Shown: in pieces, positions 23,379-35,815 of the stretch | How positions within the stretch are numbered: position 1 is the first letter of the stretch | How the letters are laid out: every line of letters begins with the position of its first letter | Source: Apostichopus japonicus | Lineage: Eukaryota; Echinodermata; Holothuroidea; Aspidochirotida; Stichopodidae | DNA length: 64,000 nt | Reading direction: 5' to 3' | Assembly (NCBI RefSeq): GCF_037975245.1 | Contig: NC_092583.1 | Location: forward strand, 6,443,764-6,507,763 | Notes under the pieces: generated by a model | What the model was told of the DNA's origin: nothing | The model's input: only the letters and a program-made list of their open reading frames with translations | Databases searched by the model: none | Made by a program: the position numbers and the translations under genes

Positions 23379-25359
23379 AGAATGTATAGTTAGCCGACAT
23401 CATTACATAGCTAACCGCCACCATTACATAGCTAACCGTTATCATTACATAGCTAACCGTTATCATTACATAGCTAACCGCTAACTTTACATATTCGATT
23501 GTTTAGAATGTATAGCTAACCGCCATCATTACATAGCTAACCGCCATCATCACATAGCTAACCGCAATCATTACAAAGCTAACCGCCATCATTACATAGC
23601 TATCCGCTATCATTACATAGCTAACCACCATCATTACATATTCGGTTGTTTAGAATGTATAACTAACCGCCATCATTACATAGCTAACCGCCATCATTAC
23701 ATAGCTAACCGCCATCATTACGTAGCTAACCGCCATCATTAAATAGTTAACCGCCATCATTACATAGCAAACCGCCATCATTACATAGTTAACCGCCATC
23801 TTTACATAGATAACCGCCATCATTACATAGCAAACCGCCACATTACATAGCTAACTGCCATCATTACATAGCTAACCGCTGTCATTACATAGATAACCGC
23901 CATCATTACATAGCGAACTGCCATCATTAAATAGATAACCGCCATTATTACATAGCTAACCGCTGTCATTACATAGCTAACCGTCATCATTACATAGCTA
24001 ACCGCAATCATTACATAGCTAACCGCCACATTACATAGCTAACCGTGGTCATTACATAGCTAACCGCCTCTTTACATAACTAACCGTCATCATTACATAG
24101 CTAACCGCAATCATTACATAGCTAACCGCCATCATTACATAGATAACCGCCATCATTACATAGCTAATCGCCTCTTTACATAGCTAACCGCCATCATTAC
24201 ATAGATAACCGCCATCATTACATAGCTAACCGCCATCATTACATAGCTAACCGCCATCATTACATAGCTAACCGCCAACATTACATAGATAACCGCCATC
24301 ATTACATAGCTAACCGCCAACATTACATAGCTAACCGTAATCATTTCATAGCTAACCGCTGTCATTACATAGCTAACCGCCATCATTAAATAGCTAACCG
24401 CCATCATTTCATAGCTAACCGCCATCATTACATAGCTAACCGCCATCATTTCATAGCTAACCGCAATCATTACATAGCTAACCGCCATCATTACATAACT
24501 AACCGTCATCATTACATAGCTAACCGCAATCATTACATAGCTAACCGCCATCATTACATAGATAACCGCCATCATTACATAGCTAACCGCAATCATTACA
24601 TAGCTAACCGCCATCATTACATAGATAACCACCATCATTACATAGCTAACCGCCATCATTACATAGCTAACCGCCGTCATTACATAGCCTACCGCCATCA
24701 TCACATAGCTAACCGCTGCCATTACATAGCTAACCGCCATCATTACATAGCTAACCGCCAACATTACATAGCTAACCGTAATCATTTCATAGCTAACCGC
24801 TGTCATTACATAGCTAACCGCCATCATTAAATAGCTAACCGCCATCATTTCATAGCTAACCGCCATCATTACATAGCTAACCGCCATCATTTCATAGCTA
24901 ACTGCCATCAATACATAGCTAACCTCTGTCATTACATAGCCAGCCACTGTCATTACTTAGCTAACCGCCATCATTACATAACTAACCGCCATTATTACAA
25001 AGCTAACCGCCGTCATTATAAAGCTAACCACCATCATTACATAGCCATCCGCCATCATTACATAGCTAACCGCCATCATTACATAGCTAACCGCTGTCAT
25101 TACATAGCTAACCGCTGTCATTACATAGATAACCGCCAACATTACATAGCTAACCGCCATCATTACATAGCTAACCGCAATCATTACATAATTAACCGCC
25201 ATTATTTCATAGCTAACCGCCGTCATTATAAAGCTAACCGCCATCATTACATAGCTAACCGCCATCATTACATAGCTAACCGCCATCATTACATAGCTAA
25301 CCGCCATCCTTACTTACCTCACCGCCATTTTTACATAGCTAACCGCCATCATTACATAT
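23379..25359. repeat. 21-bp minisatellite (ATTACATAGCTAACCGCCATC)n with higher-order blocks
   Basis: About 94 copies of the 21-bp unit ATTACATAGCTAACCGCCATC, with variants such as TTTCATAG, AAATAG, CCGTAATC, CCGCTGTC and CCGCCAAC. Two levels of higher-order repetition are visible. A TTCG(A/G)TTGTTTAGAATGTAT interruption recurs near 23491 and 23640, about 147 bp (7 units) apart. A block beginning CAACATTACATAGC recurs at 24318 and 24759, exactly 441 bp (21 units) apart, with the same variant order. The MMAVSYV 7-residue frames on the minus strand (up to 265 codons) are artefacts of the 21-bp period. Confidence 0.96.
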
Positions 25360-26730
25360 TTGGGTACTGAGTATCCACTCTGTGGCCTCCAATATTCCAT
25401 TATTTCATATCTTCATTGACAATGGTTCAGTGATTGTTTATAGCCTCGCACGTTTTTGCTTTAGATTTAAAGGTGTTCATGTGACAAACCATAGATTTAA
25501 ATCTATGCCTTTATGTATTTAAAAAATGACAGTTTAAGGAACTAATGAAAATGATAAAAAATGGGTCAATGATCTAGTCATTCCGAAAAAAATAGCTTGA
25601 GATCATTTTGTTTATTGTTTGGTGTTGAAGGTGACGATGAAACAATGCCTCCAAGAGGTCTATCTCTCTAAGGCGTCTAACTACCTTCTTTAAAATTTGG
25701 TTGTTTTAATACAACAAAATATATCTACTTCACTTGGGTTAAGTACCCTGAGCATACATTTGTGATGTCACACTTGGACAGCACATGTTGTCCGTGTGCG
25801 ACATCACGTGTTGGCTGTTATGTCTTTGTATTTCTCTGATTGCAATTATACCTCAACTATTCGGAAGGTATTCACACTAGAGGAAGCGTAAACAACATCC
25901 CACAAATCATTTCATCGACTTGTATTTTCTCCCAATGTCATATACAATCACTTTAACTTCAACGAAAACAAAATCGGTTGTTGAAGTACATGATTCATAG
26001 CGTGACAGATTATTTCACAATTCACTCTTCAAAATAACATAAGTAAACTTCACTATTTAAACCCTCAACATCTTATCAGAGCTATGAATATGTGGGTCTA
26101 TCCATCAGTGTACTTTACTATCCTTTGAGTGACTTAGCATTTCATTGCTTGTTTTATCATAACTCATATCTGGATATGAACAAACATAATGATCATACAC
26201 GGTTATCAACTAACATGAACGATACATTATATCATAGCACTGTTTGACAATAGGGAATCGAAACTACACACTGACTTTAACGTTGGCTTTCATCTTGGTT
26301 GTGTAAGGTCCTGAATAGTTGATAATGATAGACAATTGTAAATGGTGCATTGTGTATTAACTCCCTCTCTTATATTTATATTAATATCAGGCAGTACTGG
26401 TGCAATGCAGCCCTATAACCTCAACCTACATGTAGTTTTCACTAACAGTCTCCATATCGCTACACTACCAGCTAGATTCGACTAGACATAATACCAGACT
26501 AACTAATTATGCTGCTTGAAATGTAAGGGTTGTTTATCAATTTAATCTTTATTTCATATTTTGTAAGCAAAATGAACAGCGAAAAATGGAAAAACAAAGA
26601 AATGTCTGGCTAGATTAGGCTTTGAACCAGTAAATCAACAACAGAAAACTGGCTTCCCAGTCTGGATAATGTGGCTTCTGATTGGCTCCCAGCAAAGAAA
26701 TGGCTATAGAGGGGTTTGTCACCAACCAAT
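25360..26730. other. Unannotated intergenic sequence
   Basis: No gene or repeat is recognised. AT-rich. Confidence 0.4.
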
Positions 26731-26802
26731 GGCGAGACAGCTGAGTGTGTTATAGCGCAGGGAGTTTAACCCTGAAATCAATGCTTCGAATCATGATATA
26801 TA
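26731..26802 (+). mobile_element. tRNA-Lys-like relic or SINE head
   Basis: CAGCTGAGTGTGTTATAGC resembles a tRNA D arm with A box. CAGGG AGTTTAA CCCTG forms a perfect 5-bp anticodon stem with a 7-nt loop containing TTT, as in tRNA-Lys. GCTTCGAATCA is close to a B box (GGTTCGANTCC). The acceptor and T stems do not pair and position 33 is G, not T, so this is not a functional tRNA. It is either a tRNA pseudogene or the 5' head of a tRNA-derived SINE. Confidence 0.5.
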
Positions 26803-28950
26803 TAGCCTAAAGATCTTTGCTTAGGAAGATCGGTCCCCGGAGAAAAGGGGAATGGGCTAGGGGAGTTGGTGAAGGTACTTATTAGCACTAGTCTATTGTT
26901 CAATATTGTGTGAGCCCTATACAAGATAAAATACTAGCCTATGATCCGATGAGTCTTTTAAAACTGGCCCTATGATAAATATTATTTTAGTTTTGTTAAT
27001 GGTCATGCATTATCAAATATTAAAATATAGTTTTTTGGTATAAGACATTTATTTAGTAATACATTGATCACTTTAGAATGCCGAACCTCGTTCACCAACT
27101 GAATACATTAAAGCGTATTTGATTTACCATTGCATGTTATCCAGAGAAAAATCAATTATCCGTGATGTGTTAATTATTTAAGTTTTCACAGCTCTGCGAA
27201 AGTTGTAATAATTACAGCATTTATTTAGCATAATTAAGGCCCCGTACTTTATGACCATCTCGACTTACACACGCATATCTGGCTTGAGTTGTTTCCTTTA
27301 CTAAGCCAGCAGTTCCCCGACTACAGTTACAGCTCACACCATATTATCCCCATTTTAGGGTATTACCGTGTTATTGTCTGTAGCAGTCAGTATTTTGACA
27401 TTCACGAGAGGCCTGATAATTGTCAAAACTACTACACTTTGCATGTAGCAAACAACAAAGTATTACGTACTTGACATTGACATTTATTCATTCCTATTTA
27501 CAAGCATGAAAATAATATTTCATGCTTATATAAACAGCAGAGTTAAGTGCAATTTACAATTAAGTATTATTCAAACAGCTCTATGTGTGTTGTTTGGTAT
27601 AGCTTAACAATTCTAAATAAGATCATAAAATCCGACGTCATTTTCCTTTACAAGTATAATTTAATTCCAAATAGTAAATAAAAAATGTCCAGTTCGTATC
27701 ATTTGTGATCATATTACCTCGTGCTATTAAAAGGTCTTTGGGCAACATCATTATTAGAATTGGAATCGAATCATTAACTATCACTATATCATACAATACA
27801 CTACAAATGGTTCATTCACCTATCCATATTAAACTCTCCATAACAGAGAATAGTGCTGTTTGAACATGAGTATCATGGTAAAAAAGAAATAATTCCAAAT
27901 TTATCACAATTGATGGCCAAACATTTTAAGGAATCTCTTTGTAAATGACATCACTGAGCACGCGCTGCGGTCATGATTTTGATAAAGTGTTTATCGGCCA
28001 ACATAAATTCATTTAAATAAGATTGAAACAAATTACACAATGAAATATCGAGTTCTATGAGCAAGATATTTAGATTAGTAATATGCAGCAAGGATATGGG
28101 ACGCGGTCGGTAAGAAATTAAGAAACAACAATACTTCATTATATGCGTAAATGTAATACCTGTTTGTATGCTTCAGCTTACACGAACTAAATGGATACGT
28201 ATATATATGTATTAGATGATGGTATTGATGGTGTGGAACATTCAAGTGTTGTAAATAATACTGATAAGAATTTACACCGCAGCAACTAGTAAATACAAGA
28301 TCAGCAACGCTGCAAAAGCTCAGCTAAGCTTCTATTTGAGAAATTTGCTTTGATTGGCAATTTTTTCTGAGCAGTTAGTAGGCCTATATCCATTTGTTTG
28401 TGCGAAAGAAAAATATAATACAGGCGGAATAACCTCGTCACTTCCTTTCTTCCGTTCTCCTATTTCCCTTGCCTTATGCTGCTACTTAGCAGACATAGTT
28501 TATTACAATGTTAGAATGTTGTAAACATTTTTTTTTTGAAGAAAGACATAAATATAAATGTAATTCTTCTTCACTTTTATGGAAATAAACAATGATAAAA
28601 GTCTGAAATAAATTAGAAAAGTCAGAAGGCTATAATAACTGCTTAGTTGTGTTTTTGAATATTTAAACTGCAGAGCTACCTTTGTAGACTATCTTAAAAC
28701 CAGAATGTAAGACTGCATTGAGGTTTGATGGATGACTTCATCAAAACAGTGTATGAGCCAATGCTATACCCTGATTTCAACAGTTGTTAACCCTTTTTAC
28801 TGTAAGGGGGGGGGGGGGGGTATACGAAACGCCCCTTAGTGCCCGCAACTTCCCTGATTGTTGTATTCCGGGAAATTACCTTCAAAGGTGGAAACACTGT
28901 CACGAACTATTTTAGGCAATAGATCGTTGTACTTACTAAAAGCGATAAAC
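26803..28950. other. Unannotated intergenic sequence with a G-homopolymer
   Basis: A poly-G run occurs at about 28806-28820. Otherwise it is AT-rich with no recognisable gene. Confidence 0.4.
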
Positions 28951-28953
28951 TAT

Positions 28954-29655
28954 CCCAGGAAAAAATTTACCTCAAATTTACCGCGGTATCATACCACACT
29001 TTTACCCCGGTAAAACCGGGGTAAAAACGCGGTAATATCATGGTAAAACTGCGGTAAATTTACCGCGGTAAATGTACCACACTTTTACCGCGGTAAAACC
29101 ATGGTAAAACTGCGGTAAATTTACCGCAGTAAATGTACCGCACTCTTACCCTACTTATACCGCGGTAGTATCATGGTAAAACTGCGGTAAATTTACCGCA
29201 GTAAATGTACCGCACTTTTACCCTACTTTTACCGCGGTAATATCATGGTAAAACTGTAGTAAATTTACCGAAGTAAATGTACCACACTTTTACCCTACTT
29301 ATACCGCGGTAGTATCATGGTAAAACTGCGGTAAATTTACCGCGGTAAATGTACCACACTTTTACCATACTTTTACCGCGGTAATATCATGGTAAAACTG
29401 CGGTAAATTTACCGCAGTAAATGTACCGCACTTTTACCATACTTTTACCGCGGTAATATCATGGTAAAACTGCGGTAAATTTACCGCAGTAAATGTACCG
29501 CACTTTTACCATACTTTTACCGCGGTAATACCATGGTAAAACTGCGGTAAATGTACCGCGGTTGATTTTACCACAATTTTACCACACATTTACCCTATTT
29601 ACCACACATTTACCATAGTTTACCGCGGTAAAATTAGGGTACATTTTTTGCTGGG
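28954..29655. mobile_element. MITE-like element with an internal 72-bp tandem array
   Basis: The ends are inverted: CCCAGGAAAAAATTTACC at 28954-28971 versus the reverse complement CCCAGCAAAAAATGTACC at 29638-29655, matching at 16 of 18 positions. AT lies on each side. The interior is a tandem array with a 72-bp unit (starts near 29141, 29213, 29285, 29357, 29429 and 29501), each unit holding several copies of TTTACCGCGGTAAA-like palindromes and CATGGTAAAACTGCGG. I see no coding sequence. MITEs with central satellite-like repeats are known in invertebrates, but I cannot assign this one to a superfamily. Confidence 0.7.
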
Positions 29656-30676
29656 ATGACCCATTGCAAAAGCAAAGAACCAACAGTATATGCACGTCGT
29701 AGTTTTCATTAATACAATAATAGAACGAAAACGTAAAAAAACTGTTCCTCTGCTAGATCTGTTGAAATGTTGTGGACATCACGTTTCTGATTTGTACTGA
29801 CCCGAAATTGCTCACGAAAATTGCACCGATACAATAATAGAACGACTTGCAACTTGTTTACAATCGACGTACCGCATAGTGCAGAAATCGGAATCGGTTC
29901 CAACAATATAGGTCATTCTCACATGTCGTATTCCACACACAAACTGTGGAAAAGTTCAAATTGAAATTCTGCCAAGTTAGTCCTTTTACAGAGAATGACA
30001 TCAAACTAGACAGGAAACCCTGAATAACAAGTAACTGTTTGACTTGATCAAGTTTCCCGCATGGAAATTATTTCCCAAAATGAAGATGGAAGACATTTTG
30101 CTACTCACACCAAAACGCGTACTGGTCTAGTGATGGGAATGGTCCAAACATTTGCCCCGGGTACCCTTTTGCTCATTTCGGTCGGTCTTCCCGGGTACCC
30201 TTTCAATACGCATTCACCCTAAAACCCAACTTGGTCTATACTATCATGGCAAACATAAACCTAATGTTATTACGTATGTAAGCCTTTAGTCACGTATATG
30301 GTAAGACTGTAACCAACCCGTGAACTGATTTATATGGCAAGGCTGCATATTTATATTTACCACTTACATGATAAAATTACTTTCTCAAATCAACACATGC
30401 AATGCCCGCCCCCCCCCCTGTCCCATATTATGTTTTTTAGTGATATATGAAAGCTTTGTAACATAAAAGTGATTAGATCTACAGCCTTTCAAGCCTAACT
30501 GTACAATGCATCATTTAACGAAATATTTCCTGAAACGTTGTCTTGCGTGTTTGAACAATTTCTTACAGCATTTGTTTGGTTATTTTGCATAAAATTGCTT
30601 AAATTCAGCAATGCGAGACAAATGACTAAATATTTTGCAAACCAACAATTTCTTGCAAGAAAGTTACGGCACTTAT
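29656..30676. other. Unannotated intergenic sequence
   Basis: No recognisable gene. A C-homopolymer lies near 30410-30418. The pair of opposite-strand frames at 30495-30720 is coincidental overlap. Confidence 0.4.
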
Positions 30677-30917
30677 GGAGTGTTAGCTCAGTGGTAAACA
30701 CCGGTGCCTTTCAATCATAAGGTCCCCGGTTCGAGTCACTCCCAGATTAATGTATGTCGTCCAGTTACAGAGTTGTTGACAATTAACAATTCATTATCAT
30801 GGACGTTAAATATGAATGTAAGAGACTGACTTCGGTCAGCTTGCGGCTTTGATAAGCCAATGAGGCTTCTTCGCGAGTTCCTGCTTGCAGGAGGATCTAA
30901 TATACATATACATATAC
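30677..30917 (+). mobile_element. tRNA-derived SINE, near full-length copy
   Basis: The head GGAGTGTTAGCTCAGTGG contains a pol III A box (TAGCTCAGTGG). A GCCTT/AAGGT anticodon-like stem follows, then the B box CCGGTTCGAGTCACTCC. GGAGTG at the start can pair with CACTCC, like an acceptor stem. The body has CATGGACGTTAAAT, CTTCGGTCAGCTTGCGG and TTCGCGAGTTCCTGCTTGC, and the element ends in a short ATACAT repeat tail. A second, headless copy of the body lies at 35479. The part-tRNA structure, family body and microsatellite tail together support a SINE. The source LINE is unknown. Confidence 0.8.
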
Positions 30918-31447
30918 TTGTACGGCACCACGAAAGCATACTTGCGCTAAGTCTAGCCAACCTGTTACTTCATTACTATGCACTAAGACTATCAATCAAA
31001 CACTGTGTGGAAATATGTTCTTGTCTACAATGTAGTTAATCATACAGCGTTCACACAAAGACCCTCATACAAGAAAAAATATGTGGCAGGCGTTGCAGAC
31101 TAAATTGGTAAAAAGAGGTCATTTTACGACGAAGGCAGGTTGATTACGTAATCTCAAGAATCTTGTCCATGTTAGCGTGCTATAGTTGGAGTCTATACAG
31201 CAGACCTTTAAGTTAAGCGAGCAGGCGAGGGTTGTCCTGAATAATATTTGAGGTCAGGTAACCGGGTCACTATTAATGTATTTTTGTTGGAGGGTAATTG
31301 GCGTGAAAATCTCTCCATAGATTACCATAGAGGTAGCTTGGTCTCCACAGACCACAGCCGTTGTAGTTTGGCGTAAACCTATGTTTTCGTCGCTGTTTCT
31401 ATTTATTAGAAGTGACGTTTTCCCGGGGTCTATATGTAGTTAAGCAT
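30918..31447. other. Unannotated sequence upstream of a LINE relic
   Basis: No recognisable coding blocks. Part of it may belong to the LINE that follows but be too decayed to see. Confidence 0.35.
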
Positions 31448-31733
31448 AGGAGGCTACGTGGTGACTTGATTCAGGTTTTCAAGATTGTGTATGGTTTTGA
31501 CAATTAATACTTCACTGACTGTTTTATGTTTGCTAAAAGTAGCTGTAGCAGAGGTCATTGTCTTAAACTCAAGAAGTTACTAAGTAGGATTAATATTCGG
31601 CATAACTTTTTTTTTCTAATATAGGGTTGTGAATGAGCGGAACGGTTTGCCTGAGAAAGTTGTACTTGCAAGAAGTGTGAATGGGTTTAAGAATGCTCTG
31701 GACAAGCACTTCACGCATTGTAATCGGGTCTGA
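31448..31733 (+). pseudogene. LINE reverse transcriptase C-terminus (CR1/L2-like), decayed
   Basis: The plus frame reads RRLRGDLIQVFKIVYGF, then after a stop continues CSRGHCLKLKKLLSRINIRH. A frameshift inside a T-run is followed by NERNGLPEKVVLARSVNGFK, then a LDKHF-type end and a TGA stop at 31731-31733. This is the usual end of CR1/L2-type ORF2 proteins (RRLRGDLI--YKI--G, RG---KL-K, R-NFFS-RVVN-WN-LP--VV-A-SVN-FK--LDK). At least one stop and one frameshift make it non-functional. Confidence 0.85.
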
Positions 31734-31865
31734 GTGTTTGTGTCTTCAGTATTTTATAGGGTCCTTGATGGGGACTTGAGTGTCCCTCCTGATCCTTTTT
31801 GCTACTCAACTAAAGTAAACTCAGTGGGTTTCGTCATTGCGTCTCACCACGGCTGTTCCCGTTAT
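31734..31865 (+). mobile_element. 3' UTR of the LINE relic
   Basis: About 130 bp between the ORF2-like stop and the 7-bp tail repeat. By position it is the LINE 3' UTR. No conserved element is recognised. Confidence 0.6.
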
Positions 31866-31914
31866 ATTGTATATTGTTTATTGTATATTGTACATTGTAC
31901 ATTGTATATTGTAG
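31866..31914 (+). repeat. 7-bp tail repeat (ATTGTAY)7
   Basis: Seven exact 7-bp units: ATTGTAT, ATTGTTT, ATTGTAT, ATTGTAC, ATTGTAC, ATTGTAT, ATTGTAG. They lie at the 3' end of the LINE relic, the position where CR1-type elements carry short direct repeats. Confidence 0.9.
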
Positions 31915-34900
31915 TATTTCAGACCCGTTGTCATCCTCGACGTCTGTCATGGTGAAACCGGGAGATTTAACGTTATGTAAACCCGGTTTTCACTTATGGG
32001 CAGAAGTCGAGCCATCTATTTTCAACCTGTAAGTAATAACCTAGTTTACAAAACATGCTCCACCCATCTACCAGACCCCGCTATGGTGCCGAACATGCCA
32101 AATTAAGGGCGGCTGTTGGTGACTATTATTAAAATCCAATTAATCGGTGACATGTTGACAATAGAAGGCCTTAAAACCATTTCAATCAATTTTGTTTAGG
32201 TTGGTACAGTATGTGAATTCTCTGCAACCGGGAATATAATTTGACGGGAACTGTCTATATGTTATTGTTTCAAATTAAGAGTGAGGTGTTGTTCAGGTTA
32301 TTTTTGCATGTTTGCTATTTATAGGACTATTACCACAAAAACCACTTTGTGTTTCATAATGACGCCTCATAAGTTGCCCTTTTGGACGGAAGCATTATTC
32401 TTAATAACTAACAACTCTCACATGGGTCGTAATTGTTATCTTCATCAGCTATACTTTCAATTCGGGGCCTCTCTCTTCTCAGAGAGTTGCTATATTGACG
32501 CTACTTTTCTCCTGCAGGCGACATAGAAGTGAAATATTCGAAAATACTCGCATTACGTCCCAAAACAAAAACAAGTGTTTAACTTTCATTTCGCTTGTCA
32601 AATTTCAAATTATACAACTCTAAAAACAGCTTTTAAGATTTTGCGAGGAGAGGCTATTACGAGTTACTTGCTCTTAAAAACAGAACAAAATTATCCGAAA
32701 AGTCGCCTCTTTGACTTACCGAGACAAGTGACCGTATCTCTGACAAGCCCGCAATCGCATTTGCCAGTAGCTATAGATATGCACGCACACGCTTGTAGCT
32801 TTTCGAGCACTCTCACAAATTCTGGCGGTAAACATCACCACCGCAGTAACTTTTGCGTCTATTTCCACTACGTCAAGGAAGGCATGTCGAAATGTAATTT
32901 TAGTGTTTTAAGATTTAGTAAAACAACTGTCGCGAACTACCCGTTAAGACCTTTAGTGCGATTATATATCCGTTAATGTACTCTTCTCTGAAGCAGGAGG
33001 TGTGATGCACACTTAAAATATTATCAAGATTTTGGTGCTTGATATGTACCCGAGTTGTGGTATATAGTATTAACATTCACACAGAGCATCAATCCAGAAT
33101 GTCTGTTGTTTTGTGGCTTTGCCTCTCTAACGTTGAGCGTATGGTCTATATATAACAGACACGTGTTGACAAAGGAAATATAAAGTAAACATATCTAACA
33201 TGGAAACTATAAAGGCAAAATGTCTTTTTCAGTTTCTACTTTCAATTATAAGTTATTCGTGCTATAGTTCAACGCGTCAGAGTATCAAATATAGACATTC
33301 CAAAACATTACAGCTATAACAAGATTTCTTTTTGAATAAGGCCAAGATCAAAATCTGATTACTGTATTTTGAACACAGCAGGCAGCATAGAATAACTATT
33401 GCTACTAACAGTATATGTTTCTCCTCTCGAGTGCCTTCCCTTGAATATTCCATTTTGAAAAGAATGAATCTACCATTGCTGATCATGTCAACGTATACCA
33501 CACTAGCATATATAGCTACTGTTACAAGCAATGCGTGGCGACAAGGCGCCTTGATAATTTAATTTGCATAACTGACGGAAATATTAAATGTAGGTGCTTA
33601 ATATTGCAATATGATTGGAGAATTATGGACAAGTTACAAAAAGTATATGTAATAAAATACCACTGCTGTTTTCTTCGCATTTTGAAAATGGCGTAACAGT
33701 TCGATTTTTTTTCTATATTCCGATTTTCTTTAATTGAGAAAATCTGGGGACTCCTTGAATAAAATTAAGTGTTTCTTCTTTATATACGTGTGTCTGGTTT
33801 CTATCGAAAATTAATAAACTTCCTTTATATTTTAAATATGTTTAGTGCTCGTGAGACAGCTTTTTACACTGTCTAGATTAGATTAGCCCAATTTAAGTAT
33901 ATATGATCACTAAATTACATACATCTCGAGCATTCTCTGGATTTTTCTTGGCACTCGCCGGTCTGCAGAGAACTCAAATGTACTTGAACAACACGCTTCT
34001 CCGTATCCCGCTTGAACAGTGGCTATGGGCGACACTAAATTTCATTTTACTTTGACTTACAACTGACATTAAACACACTTAAAATTTGTCCAATGCAATT
34101 ATCCATTTCCACTCGTATCCTGCATGATTTCAGCGAAGTTTAGTCTCCAGGGCTAGGGGAGAGACGTAAGTGTAGTACCCGCAATAACTGCAGTATTACA
34201 ATTCAAAAACTAATGCACGCCTACGGTGGAACAACTGCGTCTGAAATACTCATTATGAATAGAGAATCGATAATATTACCGAAATAAACTCAATCTCTGT
34301 CTGTGAAGCAAGTTAAGCGGACGCTAGCCAGATTTTCATGTTTGTCATTAACAACCACGGAAAAGGAGCTCGTCTGGACTCTTAAGACAGAGAATAATAA
34401 CACCTTTGGTTTCTATATTTACCAACAATTCACAGAACGACTGAAAGATGCAGACTAGTTGCCACTGTGACCGAGTGTACGAAGAAGCTGAGTGCACCTT
34501 TTCGATTAAGTGTTCATATCAACCACGAAACGTTTGAATAGATAAAACAAGATTACGAAAGTGACTGGATTACTGCTTTTTCCCTCTAAAATAGGTATGT
34601 TAGACTGATTTCATAAAAAACAAAATTTACAACTCGATAATGTTGATTAAAGCTTTCACTGCGATCAACTTTTTTACAAACTGAAAACGTAAAAGTGTGC
34701 TATTCCTGTTGGGAATAATTTATAATCATTTAATGAATTGGTGCCTTGAAAAGTAAGAAATGCTTCTGAAAGCTTGTCAAAAAAGTTGATCAATTCAAGA
34801 TTCATTGCTCAAACTTATTTTTGTTTGGATGAGGAAAATAGAAGATTGTCCTTTATTTCAGTATTGCAATATTAGATAAAACAAACTGTCGTGACTGTCA

Positions 34901-35478
34901 TTCCATGTCGTTAGCTCATATTGAGTTGCATATTTTCATCTAGAGTATTTTATGGTCAAGTTTCAAAAATGTTTATAAAGGAGGTTGATTACTGCATGTT
35001 GATAACCATATTGCCCATTTAGTTCGTGTGGATAAAAAGCACGATTTGTTTCTTCTTCGAATATTGGAAAGAATTCCAAAATTGAAGAAGTCACGATAAC
35101 AATGTGATAAATTAATTAAACACCACAATGAAAAATTCAATTATTAAATCATGCTAAAACCGCCTAAACAAATTATGACGGCGCTGTTGCACAATTGAGA
35201 TATTTCACTGAACAAAGCACTGACAGCTTATTGGATAGCAAGACTGGCAAGGAATAGCTGGGGTTTTCTTTGCAGGTAAAGATTCGTGGCGCAAACAATT
35301 TTTGATAGTTATTAAATTTAAGTGAAAACTGCAAGGGGAATCAATTCCACAATTCTCGTGACGAGACATACCTTATGGAGACGAAACCGAGTGACAGTAC
35401 TTTTTTGTAATAAATAACTGCAAAACATTTATTAATGTTTGATGTCCTACTGATGTCCTACTGATGTCCGCCGACAGC
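31915..35478. other. Unannotated intergenic sequence, about 3.5 kb
   Basis: Open plus frames at 32281-32526 and 32575-32976 (82 and 133 codons; the second opens with GTG) and a minus frame at 33277-33531 carry no recognised domain. No convincing splice-linked exons were found. The rest is AT-rich and featureless. Confidence 0.4.
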
Positions 35479-35630
35479 AATGTGTGTCGTCTGGCAAGGG
35501 TGTTGTTCAATAACAACTTCCCGACATGGACGTTAAATGGATGTGTGCCGAGAGATTGGCTACGGTCAGCTTGCGAGTCTATAAGCCTCCATGGCTTCTT
35601 TCGCGAGTTCCTGCTTGCGGGAAGATCACT
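35479..35630 (+). mobile_element. SINE body, second copy, 5'-truncated
   Basis: It shares ordered blocks with the SINE at 30677: AATGT(A/G)TGTCGTC, CATGGACGTTAAAT, CGGTCAGCTTGCG, ATAAGCC..ATGGCTTCTT and CGCGAGTTCCTGCTTGC(A/G)GG. The tRNA-like head is missing. Its 3' end opens directly into a long (ATAC)n tract. On the minus strand both copies read as PASRNSR..QADRSQSL, which is why two unrelated-looking short frames resemble each other. Confidence 0.8.
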
Positions 35631-35815
35631 ATACATACATACATACATACATACATACATACATACATACACACATACATACATACATACATACATACAT
35701 ACATACATACATACATACATACATACATACATACATACATACATACATACATACATACATACATACATACATACATACATACATACATACATACATACAT
35801 ACATACATACATACA
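35631..35815. repeat. (ATAC)n microsatellite, about 185 bp
   Basis: Nearly perfect ACAT/ATAC tetranucleotide repeat, with one ACACAC interruption near 35670. It begins exactly at the SINE 3' end. The YIHT and MYVC open frames on both strands are artefacts. Confidence 0.98.

Noticed and set aside
23650-25307. 265-codon MMAVSYV repeat protein on the minus strand
   Set aside because: An artefact of a 21-bp array. Interruptions with stops or shifted units occur freely, and variants hit all codon positions.
23379-25359. CRISPR array
   Set aside because: There are no unique spacers between repeats, the unit is contiguous, and the window is eukaryotic with no cas genes.
30677-30740. Functional tRNA gene
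   Set aside because: The A and B boxes are good, but the T stem cannot pair, part of the T arm is missing, and a repeated body follows, so it is a SINE head.
32575-32976. 133-codon plus ORF as a gene
   Set aside because: It opens with GTG and has no recognisable motif. Open length alone is not enough in this sequence.
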